Source: Halomonas piscis
GTDB taxonomy: Bacteria > Pseudomonadota > Gammaproteobacteria > Pseudomonadales > Halomonadaceae
DNA: 64,000 nucleotides
NCBI RefSeq assembly: GCF_031886125.1
Contig: NZ_CP119391.1
Span: 310,001-374,000, forward strand
Direction: 5' to 3'
How positions within the stretch are numbered: position 1 is the first letter of the stretch; every line of letters starts with the position of its first letter. The notes beneath the pieces were generated by a model. It was not told the DNA's origin, did not search any database, and saw nothing but the letters and a program-made list of their open reading frames with translations. The translations under genes were made by a program, and so were the position numbers. This document shows, one piece after another, positions 8,743 through 17,464 of the stretch.

Positions 8743-10547
8743 TAGTAGATATCCCGCTGGTAGCGTTTCTGGCGGGTCAGCTCCCGCAGATAGTCGGTGG
8801 CGTCTTCGAGGTTCTTGCCGCTTTCCTGCATGACCACGTCAAGCAGCGCCTGGTGAACGTCCGGGGCCATGCGCTCGGCGTCGCCGCAGACGTAGAGGTA
8901 GGCGCCGCGCTCGAGCCAGCGCCAGACATCGTCGGCGTTTTCCCGCAGGCGCTGCTGTACGTAGACCTTCTCGCCCTGATCTCTCGAGAAGGCCACGTCG
9001 ATGCGATCGACCAGGCCCTGGCGGCGCCAGGCCAGCCACTCGCTCTGGTAGAGAAAGTCGGTGTGGAAGTGGCGATCGCCGAACAAAAGCCAGTTGTTGC
9101 CTTCGGCCTCGCGCTCTTCGCGCTCCTGCATGAAGGCGCGAAACGGCGCGATGCCGGTGCCCGGGCCGATCATGATCACCGGCGCGGCGTCGTCCTCGGG
9201 CAGGCGGAAGTGCTTGTTGGCCTCGATATAGACCGGCACCGCGGTATCGTCGGTGAGGCGGTCGGCTAGCCAGGTGGAGGCCACGCCGCCGCGATCGCGG
9301 CCTTCGTTTTCGTAGCGCACGGCGGCCACGGTGAGATGAACCTCGTCATCCACGGCGGACTGGCTCGAGGCGATGGAATAAAGCCGCGGCGGCAGCTTGC
9401 GCAGGGTGTCCACCAGCGTCTGGGCGTCGACGCTATTCACCGGCGAGCCCTGAACAAGATCGAGCACGTCGCGGCCGTAGAGCCACTCGGTGAGCGCCTT
9501 GTTGTCGCCGAGTCGCTCGGCCAGAGTCTCGTCGCCGGAGAGCGCCGCCCACTTTTCCACCACCGGGCGGGTGAGAAGCGTCAGCTCGCGGTGGTGCTTG
9601 AGCGCCACGGCCAGAGTGGTGTCGACGTCGCCGGCGGTCACCGGCGCGTCCGGGTTGAGCGCCAGCGCCTCGATGATGGCGGCGACCAGCGCGGGGTCGT
9701 TCTGGGGGTAAATCCCCAGCGAATCCCCGGGCTGGTAGGCAAGCCCGGAATCTTCTAGCGCCAGCTCGATATGGCGGGTTTCCTTGCTCGAGCCGCGGCC
9801 GTTGAGGCCCTGGCTGTCGAGCACCTCGGCCATGAACGGGTAGCGACGGCTGTAGGTGGCGGTCTCCGCGGCCGGAGCGTTTTCTACGCGGCTGGTGGTG
9901 GGTATGCCCGAGGCGCCGGCTTCGTTTTGCAGCTGCTCCAGCAGCGCGGTAAACCAGGCGTCGGCATCGTCGTCGTAGTCCACGTCGCAGTCGGCGCGAT
10001 CGACAACCGCGGTGGCGCCCAGCCGGGCAAAGGCGGCGTCAAAGTCCTTGCCGGTCTGGCAGAAGTGTTCGTAGCTGGTGTCGCCCAGCGAGAGCACGGC
10101 GTACTTTAGGTGCTTGAGCGACGGCGCCTTGCGGCCGTGAATGAACTCGTAGAGGTCCAGGGCGTTGTCGGGCGGGTCGCCCTCGCCGTGGGTCGAGGCG
10201 ATAACGGCGACGAAGGACTCGCTTTTCAGCTGGCGCGGCTTGAAGTCGGCCATGTCCAGCACCCGGGCGTTGATGCCCAGGGCGTTGGCCTTCTCACCCA
10301 GGGTTTCGGCCAGGCCTTCGCCGTTGCCGGTCTGGGAGCCGTAGAGCACGGTCAGGGAAGGAAGCGACGCGTCAGCCTCGCCGGCGCCTGGGGACGCCGA
10401 CGGCTGAGCGCCAGCGGTGGCTGCCTGATGGCCGGCAATAAAGCCCGCCAGCCAGTCGAACTGGTGCGGTGCCAGCGTCTCGATCAGACGGTTCAGGCCG
10501 TTGGCCTGTTCGGCTGACAGCGGGGAATTACTCGGGTCGATGTTCAT
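8742..10547 (-). CDS. cysJ: Sulfite reductase [NADPH] flavoprotein alpha-component
   Basis: 601 residues. An N-terminal flavodoxin domain binds FMN (LYGSQTGNGEGLAE near residue 70; SLGDTSYEHFC later). It is followed by an FAD domain with RLYSIASSQS and an NADPH domain with GPGTGIAPFRAFMQ and CGDAERM. It passes electrons from NADPH through FAD and FMN to CysI. It is the first gene of the cysJI pair. The 326 bases upstream separate it from a divergent sulfide:quinone oxidoreductase gene and probably hold the control sites. Confidence 0.96.
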   Translation of the reverse strand: MNIDPSNSPLSAEQANGLNRLIETLAPHQFDWLAGFIAGHQAATAGAQPSASPGAGEADASLPSLTVLYGSQTGNGEGLAETLGEKANALGINARVLDMADFKPRQLKSESFVAVIASTHGEGDPPDNALDLYEFIHGRKAPSLKHLKYAVLSLGDTSYEHFCQTGKDFDAAFARLGATAVVDRADCDVDYDDDADAWFTALLEQLQNEAGASGIPTTSRVENAPAAETATYSRRYPFMAEVLDSQGLNGRGSSKETRHIELALEDSGLAYQPGDSLGIYPQNDPALVAAIIEALALNPDAPVTAGDVDTTLAVALKHHRELTLLTRPVVEKWAALSGDETLAERLGDNKALTEWLYGRDVLDLVQGSPVNSVDAQTLVDTLRKLPPRLYSIASSQSAVDDEVHLTVAAVRYENEGRDRGGVASTWLADRLTDDTAVPVYIEANKHFRLPEDDAAPVIMIGPGTGIAPFRAFMQEREEREAEGNNWLLFGDRHFHTDFLYQSEWLAWRRQGLVDRIDVAFSRDQGEKVYVQQRLRENADDVWRWLERGAYLYVCGDAERMAPDVHQALLDVVMQESGKNLEDATDYLRELTRQKRYQRDIY

Positions 10548-10873
10548 AGGGCGTTTTCATGACATAGGGTCAGCAGGGGTAACGTTTTTTCTAAGCTACC
10601 ACTGGCAGACGGCCAGGTTGGGAAAACATTGATATTGTTTTGTGATATTAATCGACACATTTTTTATATGATATTGTTATAAGATGTCAAGAAAATGCCC
10701 CGGAAAAGAAATAAACCCATGTTAAACAATGGACTACGACGCCATCAGGCGTCAGGTCAGGCCGCTTGTCGGGAAGGCATGTTATTGATGGGTATGCATA
10801 TTCTTAATGGTTATTAATTTCCCCTGGCTTAGTGCTTTATCGTTTCCTTAGCGTTTTTGCCAAGGAGAGAGCC
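10548..10873. promoter_or_regulatory. Shared control region between cysJ and sqr
   Basis: No gene is seen here. An AT-rich core (about 10625-10690) contains the 10-base direct repeat TGATATTGTT at 10630-10639 and 10669-10678, 39 bases apart, with a related TGATATTAA between them. Spaced AT-rich half sites suit a LysR-type regulator such as CysB, but no match to a known site can be claimed. Confidence 0.45.
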
Positions 10874-12118
10874 ATGCCCACGGAATCCGAAACTCATCGT
10901 CATCAGGTCGTCATCATCGGCGGCGGCACCGCCGGCATCACCGTGGCGGCGTCGCTCAAGCGCCGCCGCCCGGGGCTGGACATCGCCATCGTCGAGCCGT
11001 CCGAGCGCCACTACTATCAGCCGGCATTTACCCTGGTGGGCGGCGGTGCCTACGCGCTGGACAAGACCCGCCGAGCCACCCGGGACGTGCTGCCCCGGGG
11101 TGTCACGCTGATCAAGGCGGCGGTCACGGCGTTCGACCCGGACAACAACCGGGTCGAGCTGGACAGCGGCGAGTCGCTGGGCTATGCCTCGCTGGTGGTG
11201 GCTCCCGGGATCAAGCTGGACTGGGGTCGAGTCGAGGGCCTGGAAGCGACGCTCGGAAAAAACGGCGTATGCAGCAACTACAGCCCCGAGACCGTGGAAT
11301 ACACCGCCCGGTGCCTGAACGAATTCACCGGCGGCAACGCCATCTTCACCCAGCCGGCACCGCCGCTGAAGTGCGCCGGCGCGCCGCAGAAGATCGCCTA
11401 CCTCGCCGCCGACCACGTCAGGCGCAACGGGCTGGCCGACAAGACCACGCTCAAGTTCTACAGCGGCGGCGGGGCGCTGTTCAGCGTGCCGGACTTCGTG
11501 CCGCCCCTTGAGCGGGTAGCCCAGCGCCACGGCGTCGAGGTGATTCTCTCCCACGATCTGGTCGCCGTGGACGGCGAGAACAAGCTGGCCACCTTCGAGG
11601 CCAAGAGCGCCGAGGGCGAGGTCGTGCGCATCGAGCAGCCGTTTGATCTGCTCCACGTGACCCCGTACCAGTGCGCGCCGGACGTCGTGGCGCAGAGCCC
11701 GCTGGCGGACGCCGGCGGCTGGGTCGAGGTGGACAAGGCCACCACCCAGCACCTGCGCTACCCCAACGTGTTCTCGCTGGGGGACGCCAGCTCCCTGCCC
11801 ACGTCCAAGACCGCCGCCGCCGTGCGCAAGCAGGCCCCGGTCACGGTGCAGAACCTGCTCGCCCAGCTGGACGACAAGGCGCCGACCGCCGAGTACGACG
11901 GCTACACTTCCTGCCCGCTGGTGACCGACTACGGCCGGGTGATGATCGCCGAGTTCATCTATGGCGGCGTGGTCGCGCCGACGCTGCCGCTCGACCCGTT
12001 CAAGGAGTCGCGCTTTTACTGGTGGGTGAAGAAGTCGTTCCTGCCGGCCTTCTACTGGCGCCGGATGCTCAAGGGCTGCGAGCGTGACATCGCCCACAAG
12101 CCGCGCAAGACGTCCTGA
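10874..12118 (+). CDS. sqr: Type II sulfide:quinone oxidoreductase
   Basis: 414 residues from the ATG at 10874, which follows AAGGAGAG; an in-frame ATG at 10832 lacks a site. The FAD-binding VIIGGGTAGI is near the N-terminus. PLKCAGAPQKIAYLA (Cys167) matches the persulfide-forming cysteine of the mitochondrial-type enzymes, and SLGDASSLPTSKTAAAV matches the second flavin motif. Human SQOR has its second active-site Cys in that motif; here the position is Ala305. Cys267 (TPYQCAPD) is a possible substitute. The enzyme oxidises sulfide to sulfane sulfur and passes electrons to quinone at the membrane surface; a C-terminal amphipathic segment (FYWWVKKSFLPAFYWRRM) fits membrane attachment. It lies opposite the sulfide-producing cysJI. 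Confidence 0.9.
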   Translation: MPTESETHRHQVVIIGGGTAGITVAASLKRRRPGLDIAIVEPSERHYYQPAFTLVGGGAYALDKTRRATRDVLPRGVTLIKAAVTAFDPDNNRVELDSGESLGYASLVVAPGIKLDWGRVEGLEATLGKNGVCSNYSPETVEYTARCLNEFTGGNAIFTQPAPPLKCAGAPQKIAYLAADHVRRNGLADKTTLKFYSGGGALFSVPDFVPPLERVAQRHGVEVILSHDLVAVDGENKLATFEAKSAEGEVVRIEQPFDLLHVTPYQCAPDVVAQSPLADAGGWVEVDKATTQHLRYPNVFSLGDASSLPTSKTAAAVRKQAPVTVQNLLAQLDDKAPTAEYDGYTSCPLVTDYGRVMIAEFIYGGVVAPTLPLDPFKESRFYWWVKKSFLPAFYWRRMLKGCERDIAHKPRKTS

Positions 12119-12158
12119 GGCGGCGGCCCGGCGCGCCGCCTGAACACGCCGCCATGAA

Positions 12159-12195
12159 AAAGCCCCGGCCAGCGCGCTGCGCTGACCGGGGCTTT
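12159..12195. terminator. Bidirectional terminator between sqr and the NSS transporter
   Basis: AAAGCCCCGG (12159-12168) is the exact reverse complement of CCGGGGCTTT (12186-12195), and CAGCG/CGCTG extend the stem inside. It serves the convergent genes on either side. Confidence 0.85.
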
Positions 12196-12228
12196 GCCGT
12201 GATGTCACACGGGGCTTTGCCGGATGGC

Positions 12229-13572
12229 CTACATCAGTTCGGTGACAAACACCGTAATCACGCCCAGCGGCGCCACATACTTGACCAGAATGTTCCAGGC
12301 GCTGAAGTCATAGATATCGAATCCCAGCTCCTGGCGCACGGATTCCTTGTCCAGGCACCAGGCGGCAAACACGATCGACCCGAGGCCGGTGAGCGGCAGC
12401 AGGAGCTTCGCCGTTACCGTGTCGAGGAAGTAGAAGATATTGAGCCCCAAAAGGCTGACCTCTGACCAGACGTTGAACGACAGCAGGGCAGCAACGCCCA
12501 GCAGCCAGACGGCAACGCCGCCGATCAGCGTGGCCGTTACCCGGTTAAGCGGGGTGCGCTCTTCGAGCATCTCCACCGTGGGTTCGAGAAGCGAAATGGC
12601 CGAGGTCAGCGCGGCAAAGGTGAGCAGCAAAAAGAAGATCAGGCCGAGGATGGTGCCGCCGGCCATGTTGCCGAACGCCAGCGGCAGGGTGACAAAAATC
12701 AGCCCCGGCCCTTCGCCCGGGCTAAGCCCGTTGGCAAAGACAATGGGGAAGATCGCCAGGCCCGCGAGCAGCGCAATCACGGTATCGAGGATAATAACGG
12801 TGCGCGCGGTGCTGATCAGGTTGACGTCTTTGCCCAGGTAGGAGCCGTAGGCCATCATGATGCCCATGCCCAGCGACAGAGTGAAAAATGCCTGTCCCAT
12901 GGCGGCAAGGACGACGCTGCCGCTAAGCGCGCCCCATTCAGGGCGAAACATGAACGCCACGGCTTCGCCGAAGTGGCCGGTGGTCATGCCGTAGCCGGCA
13001 AGGATCAGCATGAGAATCACCAGCGCCGGCATCATCGAGCGTACCGCGCTTTCAAGCCCTCGGGTCACGCCCCGGGCAACGATGACGACGACCAGCGCCA
13101 TGAAGGCGGTGTGCCACAGCAGTAGCGTACCGGGGCTCGCCAGCATGCCGTTGAACAGCTCGCCGATGCTGTCCGAGTCGCCGCCGCTGAAGGTGCCGAT
13201 AATCGAGCTCAGGGTATAGTTGAGCGACCAGCCGCCGATGACGCTATAAAACGACAGGATCAAAAAGGCGGCGAGCACGCCGCTGATGCCGATGCCCAGC
13301 CAGGCTTTGGGCTTGCCGTTCTGGCGCGCCTGATCGGCCATGGTGTCGATGGGGTTTTTCTGCCCGCGGCGGCCGATCAGCCATTCCGCGACCAGAATCG
13401 GCAGGCCGACCAGCGCCACGCAGGCCAGGTACACCAGCACGAAGGCCGCGCCGCCGTTTTCCCCGACCATGTAAGAGAAGCGCCAGATGTTCCCGAGGCC
13501 CACGGCCGATCCCGCAGCCGCAAGCACAAAGGTCATCCGCGATGACCACTGTGCGTGAGCAAGTTTTGCCAT
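12229..13572 (-). CDS. Sodium-dependent neurotransmitter-symporter-family (NSS) transporter
   Basis: 447 residues with 11-12 hydrophobic segments. It has the NSS signature near the N-terminus (FVLAAAGSAVGLGNIWRFSY), where the sodium and substrate sites lie in LeuT-type proteins. It imports an amino acid or related solute with sodium across the inner membrane; the substrate cannot be read from sequence. It stands alone, convergent with sqr and sharing its terminator. Sodium coupling fits a salt-loving host. Confidence 0.92.
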   Translation of the reverse strand: MAKLAHAQWSSRMTFVLAAAGSAVGLGNIWRFSYMVGENGGAAFVLVYLACVALVGLPILVAEWLIGRRGQKNPIDTMADQARQNGKPKAWLGIGISGVLAAFLILSFYSVIGGWSLNYTLSSIIGTFSGGDSDSIGELFNGMLASPGTLLLWHTAFMALVVVIVARGVTRGLESAVRSMMPALVILMLILAGYGMTTGHFGEAVAFMFRPEWGALSGSVVLAAMGQAFFTLSLGMGIMMAYGSYLGKDVNLISTARTVIILDTVIALLAGLAIFPIVFANGLSPGEGPGLIFVTLPLAFGNMAGGTILGLIFFLLLTFAALTSAISLLEPTVEMLEERTPLNRVTATLIGGVAVWLLGVAALLSFNVWSEVSLLGLNIFYFLDTVTAKLLLPLTGLGSIVFAAWCLDKESVRQELGFDIYDFSAWNILVKYVAPLGVITVFVTELM

Positions 13573-14181
13573 ACATCACCTGTTATTCAGTGCGTTATAG
13601 TAATTGAGTGGGTGCCATGAAATGATGTCACTATGCATGCCGTCGCTTGCTGCCATGATGGCCGGATGAGCGTGCTCGGCGCATCGTTGTGGAATGCCGG
13701 GCACGCCAAGCGCGCCGGATATCCGGCGGTGCCACCATGCCAGCGTTTTTTTACCGAACGTCCGTGCAATTTATCCGATCAGCGCGGCTGGTGCCAGCCG
13801 AGCGCCGTAAAACGCGCGTTGAAACGTCGCCATGGCGGCTATGCACAAAGCGGGCAGAGGTTTTCCACGGAGTTATCCACAGGTTGCCTGACTTCGACAG
13901 CGCGCTCGATAACCGCTGAAAAGCCCGCTGTCAAGAAGGCAGTACGCCGCGCCCGGCAGGTGCACCTGCGTGGAAAGCCCGTGACATCGGCTTTTCCGCC
14001 GGGTTGTACAAACCCGATCGAGCGCTTTGCCGTCCTGGCAGAAAAGCCGCCACTCCGGCACCATCACGGGGCCTGGAAGCTTGTACACGAAGTTATCAAC
14101 AAAAAATAATGGCTGTTTTTGTCTGTGGATAACCTGTCGGTCAAAGGCATTTCGAGGCCTTGAACGTCCCGAGGAGACGCT
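13573..14181. other. 609-base gap with facing DnaA boxes
   Basis: No convincing gene; an open frame here has no ribosome site and no recognisable protein. TTATCCACA at 13873-13881 and its reverse complement TGTGGATAA at 14124-14132 are perfect DnaA boxes facing each other. TTATCAACA at 14093-14101 is a one-mismatch box beside an AT-rich run. The gap must also hold the promoters of the NSS gene and of the fluoride-channel pair. No fluoride riboswitch was seen. Confidence 0.55.
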
Positions 14182-14571
14182 ATGTCAAGCATCACGACGC
14201 TGACCGCGGTCATGGCCGGGGGCGCCCTTGGCGGCATGCTGCGGGCACTGGCCACCAGGGCCGGCGCCAGACTCTGGGGAAACGCTCTGCCCTGGGGGAC
14301 GCTGGCCGCCAACTACGCCGCGGCGCTGGCGCTGGGCGCCTTTGCCGGCGCCGTGGCCAGGGGCGGGGAGTTGGGTCTTGCCTGGGCGTTTGCCGCCACC
14401 GGGGTGCTGGGCGGGCTGTCCACGGTATCGTCGTTGGCCCTGCAGACGCTCGGGCTGTGGCAGCAGCCGCGGCGGGGGGCGGCCATCGCGTACCTGGCGC
14501 TGAGCGTTATCGGCGGCGTGGCGCTGGCCGCGGTCGGCCATGCGCTGACGGCGGTGGGAGGTAGCGGATGA
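14182..14571 (+). CDS. crcB: Fluoride channel subunit CrcB/FluC, divergent partner
   Basis: 129 residues, four hydrophobic segments, preceded by GAGGAGACGCT. The family's GGALGGMLRAL and GTLAANYAAALALG are present. The central motif reads GVLGGLSTVSSL where its neighbour and the family have GGFTTFS, so the pore-lining phenylalanines are replaced. Its stop overlaps the start of a second crcB gene by four bases. Such paired genes make heterodimers of opposite topology that let fluoride out of the cytoplasm. The changed motif suggests this chain is mainly structural. Confidence 0.9.
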   Translation: MSSITTLTAVMAGGALGGMLRALATRAGARLWGNALPWGTLAANYAAALALGAFAGAVARGGELGLAWAFAATGVLGGLSTVSSLALQTLGLWQQPRRGAAIAYLALSVIGGVALAAVGHALTAVGGSG

Positions 14572-14963
14572 CGGCACTGCGGTTTTATCTGGCCGTTGCC
14601 TGGGGCAGCGCCCTGGGTGCCGGGCTGCGCTACCTGTTGGCACTTGCGGCCGCCGCGCTGATGGGGCCGGCCTTTTGGGCAGGCACGCTGGGGGCTAACC
14701 TGGCGGGCTCCGGGCTGATTGCCTGGTACTCGACGCGGGCGGCACGCCACCCCTGCGGTCGCCTTGCCCGCTGGCACGGCTTCTGGACGGTGGGCGTGTG
14801 CGGCGGCTTTACCACCTTCTCTCTGTTCGGCGTGGAGGCGGTGATGCTCTGGCAGCGTCAGCAGCCGGCCCTGGCCGCGGGCTACGTGGCGGCGAGCCTC
14901 GTCGGCTGGCTGGCCGCCGCGCGCGTCGGACAGCGGCTTGCCGAGCGCCAGGACGGCGAATGA
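14568..14963 (+). CDS. crcB: Fluoride channel subunit CrcB/FluC, canonical partner
   Basis: 131 residues, four hydrophobic segments, ATGA overlap with the preceding crcB. It keeps the family motifs [27 protein letters not shown] and [16 protein letters not shown], the last with the threonine-phenylalanine-serine element that lines the fluoride path and binds the central sodium. It is expected to pair with the upstream chain in the inner membrane. aroQ starts 29 bases after its stop and may be in the same transcript. Confidence 0.92.
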   Translation: MTALRFYLAVAWGSALGAGLRYLLALAAAALMGPAFWAGTLGANLAGSGLIAWYSTRAARHPCGRLARWHGFWTVGVCGGFTTFSLFGVEAVMLWQRQQPALAAGYVAASLVGWLAAARVGQRLAERQDGE

Positions 14964-14992
14964 CTTCATCGAACAACAGAGGAAACGAGCCT

Positions 14993-15454
14993 ATGCCAAG
15001 CGCGGCGCAACCTTTGAAAGTGCTGGTGCTGCACGGCCCCAACCTGAATCTGCTGGGCACCCGGCAGCCGGAGATTTACGGCAGCGAGACCCTGAGTGAT
15101 GTGAATCGAGCGCTCGAGCGACGGGCCGAGGCGGCCGGCGTGGCGCTTGTCTGCCGGCAGAGCAACCACGAAGGTGAGCTGATCGACGCTATCCAGGCGG
15201 CCCGCACCGACGGCACTGCCGCCATCATCATCAACCCGGCGGCCTATACCCATACGTCGGTGGCGATACTCGACGCGCTCAACGCCTTTGACGGCCGAGT
15301 GATCGAGGTGCATCTCTCCAACGTGCACCAGCGGGAGGCGTTCCGTCAGCATTCCTACGTCTCGCTGCGCGCCGACGGCGTGATTGCGGGGCTCGGTAGC
15401 CAGGGCTATCACGCCGCGCTTGAGGCCGTGGTAGCACAGCACGGCAGCGCCTAG
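14993..15454 (+). CDS. aroQ: 3-dehydroquinate dehydratase, type II
   Basis: 153 residues from the ATG at 14993, which follows GAGGAAA; this start places [21 protein letters not shown] at the N-terminus as in the family. The active-site tyrosine lies in EIYG, with [22 protein letters not shown] and [11 protein letters not shown] also present. It removes water from 3-dehydroquinate in the shikimate pathway, as a cytoplasmic dodecamer. Its stop codon overlaps that of the convergent FUSC gene within one CTAG. In many gammaproteobacteria aroQ precedes accBC; here it follows two crcB genes instead. Confidence 0.96.
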   Translation: MPSAAQPLKVLVLHGPNLNLLGTRQPEIYGSETLSDVNRALERRAEAAGVALVCRQSNHEGELIDAIQAARTDGTAAIIINPAAYTHTSVAILDALNAFDGRVIEVHLSNVHQREAFRQHSYVSLRADGVIAGLGSQGYHAALEAVVAQHGSA

Positions 15455-17379
15455 CCCTGCGGGGCGACTGCCCGGCGGCGCAGGGTGGCGGTGTCGTCGA
15501 GGGCGTGGCGCAGCTGGGCCCCAAGGCCGGCCAGCGCGGAGCCCTCCTCGTGCGGCGGCAGCTGGGCAAGCGCCCGGGCCACGCCGTCCGGCGCTCGGCG
15601 AAGGTGGCGCAGTGCTTCCAGCAGCTGCCGGGCGGCGCGGTGCTCGGCCTCGGTTAGCGTCGCGGCTTGCAACAGCGTGCGCAGCCGGATCACGCCGTCG
15701 GCCAGGTTCAGGATACCCAGGGTGCCGGCATGGTCGGCGCTGTCGCTTTCCTGTGCTCGCCCCACGTGGATCATCAAACGTAGCAGGCGGCGATACATGC
15801 GCCCGTACCAGGCGTCGTCCGGCGGCGGACTGTCGTGTCGCCCGCACAGACGCTCGATATCGCGAAGCATCTGCCACGCAAGGTGGTCGGCACGGCGCCC
15901 GGGGTCCCGGGGCAGCAGCCGGTAGGCCAGCGCCACCAGGGCAATGCTGGCAATCAGCGAGCCGGCGTCCATAAGCACGTTTCCCCAGGCGGTGGGCGCC
16001 TGGAGAAACGGCTGGCTGGCGAGCATAAAGCACATGTTGCCGTCCAGCGCCGGCACTTGGGTGAGGCGGCTGGCTCTGGCCAGGCCGCCGAACAGCATGA
16101 AGGGGGCCAGCATCAGCAGAATATCCCCAAGCCCTTCGGCGTGGGGCATCAGCCACAGCCGGAACGCTGCCGCCAGGCTGACGCCGACGATGATGCCCTG
16201 GAGCATGCGCGGCGCGAGCACCTGGGGCATGTCCATGCTCGACAGCACCATGGTGAAGGTGCAAAGCCCCATGGCCGGCAGCCAGGCATTGCCCCACCCG
16301 GAATAGGCCACCAGCAGCCCGGCGAGCAGCGTGACCACGCCGCCGGCGGCGCCGGCAATCAGCGCCGAGGGCGTGTCCCGGCGCGTGGGCAGGGTAATGC
16401 GGGGCGAGCGGCGCGAAGCGTGCTTCTCGAGCCAGGCCGTGGCAGCGTTTTCGGCATCGGCCAGCTGAGCGAGAAGCCGCGCCAGCCGCGGCGAGAACGC
16501 CCGGGCCTGGTCGGCGGCATGTTCGAGCGCCGCGCTGGCGCCTTGATGCGGGGCGGGCCTGTCGAGGGCGTCGGCGGCGTTTTCCAGCGCGCCCTTGAGC
16601 GGCGCCGGCAGCGGCCGCCGGCCGGTGATCCTAGCCATGGCCAGCAGGCTTAGCGTAGCGGCAACGAAGGCGCCGCTGACCAGCGCCCCGGAGGACCCCC
16701 GCAGCGGCCCGGCGTGGCTGGGGGCCAGCTGCTGCTCCAGCCGGGTCAGGGAGAGCAGCAGCTCGTCATCGGCGGGCCGGGGGACGTCCCGGGCCAGCTG
16801 TCTGAGCGCCTCGCCGCCCAGGCTGCGGACCCGGTCGAGCAGCTCGCGCCGGGGCGGCGCAGGGAGCAGGACCATACCCATGGCCATCACGCAGATAACG
16901 CCGATCAGGGTGCAGACCACCCGCGCCATGGCAATGGCCGCGCTGCCGCTGCCGGCGGCCAGGCTTGGCAACAGCACCACGCTCGCCGTCAGCCCGGCCA
17001 TCAGCGCGGCGTAGCCGAACGAGGCTCGGGTGAGGTGGGTGAAGGCCGCGCAGCCGCCGGCCCAGCCGGCGAGCAGAGCAAGTGCCAAGGGAACGGGCAG
17101 AGGGGCTGCCAGCAGCAAAAAGCCTACCGCGGCGCCGGCAAGCGTGCCCAGCAGGCGGTAAACGCCGCGCTCGAGCAGCAGCCCGCGGGAGGGCTGCGCC
17201 ACGATCCACACCGCCATGGGCGCCCAGAAGGCGTTGGGCAGGTGAAAAAGCGAGGCAATGGCAAAGGAGGCCAGCGCCATGGCGGCGGTGCTGGCGCCGA
17301 AAACGGCGGCTTGGCGGGTCAGGCCGAGGGCCTGGGCGATACGAGTCATGGTGAGCACGGCGGTTGTCTGGCGTTGCAA
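15451..17379 (-). CDS. FUSC-family inner-membrane protein (aromatic acid/efflux type)
   Basis: 642 residues with two clusters of hydrophobic segments (about residues 20-165 and 345-485) separated and followed by soluble helical parts, the layout of AaeB, YccS and fusaric-acid-resistance proteins. N-terminal [19 protein letters not shown] resembles the start of that family's first membrane cluster. Members export aromatic acids or have unknown envelope roles; the substrate here is not known. No periplasmic adaptor gene (AaeA type) lies beside it, which argues against a full AaeAB-like pump at this site. It converges on aroQ. Confidence 0.85.
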   Translation of the reverse strand: MQRQTTAVLTMTRIAQALGLTRQAAVFGASTAAMALASFAIASLFHLPNAFWAPMAVWIVAQPSRGLLLERGVYRLLGTLAGAAVGFLLLAAPLPVPLALALLAGWAGGCAAFTHLTRASFGYAALMAGLTASVVLLPSLAAGSGSAAIAMARVVCTLIGVICVMAMGMVLLPAPPRRELLDRVRSLGGEALRQLARDVPRPADDELLLSLTRLEQQLAPSHAGPLRGSSGALVSGAFVAATLSLLAMARITGRRPLPAPLKGALENAADALDRPAPHQGASAALEHAADQARAFSPRLARLLAQLADAENAATAWLEKHASRRSPRITLPTRRDTPSALIAGAAGGVVTLLAGLLVAYSGWGNAWLPAMGLCTFTMVLSSMDMPQVLAPRMLQGIIVGVSLAAAFRLWLMPHAEGLGDILLMLAPFMLFGGLARASRLTQVPALDGNMCFMLASQPFLQAPTAWGNVLMDAGSLIASIALVALAYRLLPRDPGRRADHLAWQMLRDIERLCGRHDSPPPDDAWYGRMYRRLLRLMIHVGRAQESDSADHAGTLGILNLADGVIRLRTLLQAATLTEAEHRAARQLLEALRHLRRAPDGVARALAQLPPHEEGSALAGLGAQLRHALDDTATLRRRAVAPQG

Positions 17380-17464
17380 GCGGTGAGCGGCGGGGCGGGC
17401 CGAACGTAAAAGGGCGCCCGCAGGCGCCCGTCAGAATAGGTCAAGGAAAGCCGGCGGGGCGGCA

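Noticed and set aside
10829..12208. A 459-codon minus-strand frame opposite sqr
   Set aside because: It covers a clear sqr on the other strand, and its composition is the usual Arg/Ala/Gly shadow.
13633..14109. A 158-codon frame in the gap before crcB
   Set aside because: No ribosome site, no homologous-looking domain, and it includes the DnaA boxes.
13873..14132. Chromosomal replication origin at the DnaA boxes
   Set aside because: Only two perfect boxes, and none of the usual origin genes (dnaA, dnaN, rpmH, mnmG) nearby.
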